From: Bacteroidales bacterium
GTDB taxonomy: Bacteria; Bacteroidota; Bacteroidia; Bacteroidales; UBA12077
Length of the DNA stretch: 7,345 nt
Reading direction: 5' to 3'
Assembly (NCBI GenBank): GCA_030600625.1
Contig: JAUVLS010000062.1
Location: 1 to 7,345 of the forward strand
Part shown: positions 5,553-7,345 of the stretch, piece after piece
How the letters are laid out: each line of letters starts with the position of its first letter
Position numbering within the stretch: the first letter of the stretch is position 1
Made by a program: the position numbers and the translations under genes
Notes under the pieces: generated by a model
The model's input: the letters and a program-made list of their open reading frames with translations, nothing else
Told to the model about the DNA's origin: nothing
Databases searched by the model: none

Positions 5553-6719
5553 TTATTGTTTGATTTTATTTAGAGCCTCATTAAGAGGAATTAAATTTCT
5601 ATTTTCGTCAATAGCAATAATAAAAGCATCCGGGAAATTTTCCTCAACAATTTTTTTATATTTCACAATTTTTTCAAAATCTGATGTCGAACCAATAGTA
5701 TATTTATAGTATTCATCAAATTTATATTCCTCAATATTTTCAAATCCTTTAAAAAAATCGGAAGAAACAGGAATTGAGTTAGTTGATGATGCTATTTGTA
5801 CCTTAAAAGAAATAGAATTTACAAACGTATTTGAATCAGCTAAATCAACTTTTGGATTTGAACTTTGGTTTTGAAAATTTGAATCAACTTTTGCTGCAAA
5901 CTGACTTTTTTCTTCAATTGCAGTTTTGTAACTTTTAAAAGCACGGTATATAGCTGATGCAATGTATTCTTGTCCTTCGGTACTCATAAGATACCTTTCC
6001 TCTTGCGGGTTAGTTAAAAATCCTGCTTCAATAAGTACACTGGGCATAGTTGTTTTCCAAAGTACAAGGAACCCTGCTTGTTTAACGCCGCGACTTTTTC
6101 TCAATGCTTTTGTTTCAAATTCATTTTCGATAAATGCCGCATAATTTAAGCTTTGCTCCAAAAAAGTATTTTGAAGAAATGAAAAAATTATATATGACTC
6201 TGCAGAATGTGGGTCAAATCCTTCATATTTGGTCGAATAATCTTCTTCAAACAGTATAGCTGAATTTTCAATTTGCGCTACTTCTAAATTGCCATCTGTC
6301 TTATGTAATCCCATAGCATAAGTCTCTGTACCGTATGCCCTGGTGTCTTTGTTGCCATTTAAATGAATAGAAATAAATAAATCTGCTTTATTTTTGTTTG
6401 CTATATCAGCTCTTTCATTTAATGGTATAAACACATCAGTAGTTCTTGTGTATATAACCTTAACTGCTGGTATGTTTTCTTCAATATAGGTTCCAAGTTT
6501 AAGTGCAATAGCTAATGCAATGTCTTTTTCTTTTGCTTTTCTTCCGGATGTACCATCATCTCTACCTCCGTGGCCTGCATCTATTACTACTGTTTTTATA
6601 GAGTAATGCTCTTCGATTTGACCATAAATTGTTGGTATTAAACAAAAATTAAGAAAAATTAACAATAAAATTATTAACTGGCATCTAATTTGTTTAAAAA
6701 AATTCGTTATAAAACACAT
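5553..6719 (-). CDS. Exported N-acetylmuramoyl-L-alanine amidase (Amidase_3) with SPOR-like C-terminus
   Basis: This zinc enzyme cleaves the bond between N-acetylmuramic acid and L-alanine of the stem peptide in peptidoglycan, acting in the periplasm. It is 388 residues. Residues 1-34 are a signal peptide with a long hydrophobic core and probable cleavage after IYG or nearby. The Amidase_3 domain (about 41-265) shows all expected residues: His50 in VIDAGHGG, Glu64 in KEKD, His119 in SIHLN, and the catalytic Glu231 in VLIEAGFLTN. A polar linker (about 270-300) precedes a region (about 303-372) with the shape of a SPOR domain: FKVQIASS at its start, then YYKYTIGSTSDF and a helix ending PDAFIIAI. 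SPOR domains bind denuded glycan at division sites. The start is ATG at 6719. It is the first gene of a likely amidase-MCE unit, divergent from the LptD-like gene. Confidence 0.93.
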   Translation of the reverse strand: MCFITNFFKQIRCQLIILLLIFLNFCLIPTIYGQIEEHYSIKTVVIDAGHGGRDDGTSGRKAKEKDIALAIALKLGTYIEENIPAVKVIYTRTTDVFIPLNERADIANKNKADLFISIHLNGNKDTRAYGTETYAMGLHKTDGNLEVAQIENSAILFEEDYSTKYEGFDPHSAESYIIFSFLQNTFLEQSLNYAAFIENEFETKALRKSRGVKQAGFLVLWKTTMPSVLIEAGFLTNPQEERYLMSTEGQEYIASAIYRAFKSYKTAIEEKSQFAAKVDSNFQNQSSNPKVDLADSNTFVNSISFKVQIASSTNSIPVSSDFFKGFENIEEYKFDEYYKYTIGSTSDFEKIVKYKKIVEENFPDAFIIAIDENRNLIPLNEALNKIKQ

Positions 6720-6748
6720 CTTCTTTATAATGTATACAATATTTTAAT

Positions 6749-6756
6749 TAGTTTTG
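6749..6756 (+). promoter_or_regulatory. Candidate -7 element for the LptD-like gene
   Basis: TAGTTTTG matches the Bacteroidota primary-sigma -7 consensus TAnnTTTG exactly. A partial -33 element, TTTA (6724-6727, consensus TTTG), sits 21 bases upstream, slightly beyond the usual spacing. Transcription would begin near 6761-6764, about 17 bases before the proposed TTG start codon. The match is short, so this is suggestive only. Confidence 0.4.
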
Positions 6757-6779
6757 AAACTCTAAAAAGTAAACTGTAA

Positions 6780-7345
6780 TTGCACAAAAATAGTATAATT
6801 AAATTGTATTTAAAATTTAGATATTTCGTTTTTTTATTCGTATTGATTATTTGTATTCCAATCAAAAGTTTTGCCCAAAAAGAAAAAATTGGAAGAACTA
6901 TTGATTCGAATAATGAAATCAATGGAGTAATTGCAGATACTACTTCTGTAAGTGATTCAGTTTCAGTTGACCTAAATAAAAAGAGTGATAATTTTATTGA
7001 TGCCAAAGTAATTTATAATGCTTCGGATTCGATTGTATTATCGAGTGATTCAAAGAAAGTTTTTTTATATACAAAAGCTAAAATAGAGTACGGCGATATT
7101 ATTTTAGAAGCCGATTATATTGAATATGATCAGGAAAGGAATTTTGTTTTTGCCAGAGGAGTGGAGGATACATTGGGAAATCTTTTAGGGAAACCAAAAT
7201 TTAAAGAAAAGAATGACGAGTTTGTTGCTAAAACAATTAAATATAATTTTAAAACAAAAAAAGGTTACATTGAGGAAGTGTTTACAGAAGAGGAACAAGG
7301 TTTCTTGCATAGTGCCCAAACAAAAAAGTTAGCAGATAATAGCTT
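6780..7345 (+). CDS. lptD: LptD/OstA-like LPS-assembly protein (N-terminal part, cut by window edge; probable TTG start)
   Basis: LptD is the outer-membrane barrel that inserts lipopolysaccharide at the cell surface; its periplasmic OstA-type domain receives LPS from the LptA bridge. The frame is open for 188 codons to the window edge. There is a signal peptide (about 1-33, cleavage near SFA/Q), then a Ser/Asp-rich linker and an OstA-like beta-jellyroll region from about residue 73. Recognisable blocks are YTKAKIEYGDIILEADYIEY (97-116), FARGVEDTLGNLLGKP (124-139), FVAKTIKYNFKTKKGYI (148-164) and EEQGFLHS (171-178). No in-frame ATG exists anywhere in the visible part. A TAA immediately precedes the TTG at 6780, so TTG 6780 or TTG 6804 must be the start unless a rarer codon is used. 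The barrel domain is outside the window; Bacteroidota homologues are usually over 800 residues. Confidence 0.82.
   Translation, partial: MHKNSIIKLYLKFRYFVFLFVLIICIPIKSFAQKEKIGRTIDSNNEINGVIADTTSVSDSVSVDLNKKSDNFIDAKVIYNASDSIVLSSDSKKVFLYTKAKIEYGDIILEADYIEYDQERNFVFARGVEDTLGNLLGKPKFKEKNDEFVAKTIKYNFKTKKGYIEEVFTEEEQGFLHSAQTKKLADNS
6785..6792 (-). promoter_or_regulatory. Candidate -7 element for the amidase gene
   Basis: Read on the minus strand, TATTTTTG matches TAnnTTTG exactly. Only a weak -33-like TTTA (6814 down to 6811) is found, at about 18 bases. Transcription would start near 6778-6780 and give a leader of about 60 bases before the amidase ATG. The element lies within the first codons of the divergent LptD-like frame. 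Confidence 0.35.

Noticed and set aside
6725..7006. Minus-strand open frame of 93 codons opposite the LptD-like gene
   Set aside because: It lies antisense to the clear LptD signal peptide and linker, shows no family features, and its composition reflects the complement of the real frame.

Overview
The window looks like ordinary chromosome from an AT-rich member of the Bacteroidota (Bacteroidetes), probably an environmental Bacteroidales/Marinilabiliales-like organism. The support is the pairing of an N-acetylmuramoyl-L-alanine amidase with an MCE-domain protein, divergent from an LptD/OstA-like gene. Two Bacteroidota-style -7 promoter motifs (TAnnTTTG), the lack of Shine-Dalgarno sequences and the strong A/T codon bias agree with this. 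The genus cannot be fixed from the sequence alone.

Layout, left to right: (1) 2-2436, minus strand: a molybdate ABC importer in the order modA (binding lipoprotein) > modB (permease) > modC (ATPase, cut by the left window edge). modB and modC overlap by 4 bases, while modA and modB are separated by 159 bases that hold an imperfect inverted repeat. (2) 2437-2705: an intergenic stretch with a strong hairpin terminator for dnaA and a 41-base GC-rich palindromic repeat that ends one base from the dnaA stop codon. (3) 2706-4139, minus: dnaA, complete, with all four domains. (4) 4140-4475: a 336-base AT-rich gap with homopolymer runs and two palindromes but no convincing origin. (5) 4476-5408, minus: an MCE/MlaD-family lipid-transport protein. 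(6) 5553-6719, minus: an exported zinc amidase with a SPOR-like C-terminal region. (7) 6720-6779: a short divergent promoter region. (8) 6780-7345, plus: the N-terminal part of an LptD-like LPS-assembly protein, running off the right edge.

There are three functional blocks. The mod genes import molybdate for molybdenum cofactor. DnaA starts chromosome replication. The amidase, MCE protein and LptD form an envelope cluster: peptidoglycan remodelling, phospholipid traffic and LPS insertion. I found no evidence of a mobile element, CRISPR array, RNA gene or undescribed multi-gene system. The points worth checking are structural: two probable TTG starts, several unexplained palindromes and hairpins, overlapping divergent promoters, and a ModA with unusual lipobox and ligand-site residues.
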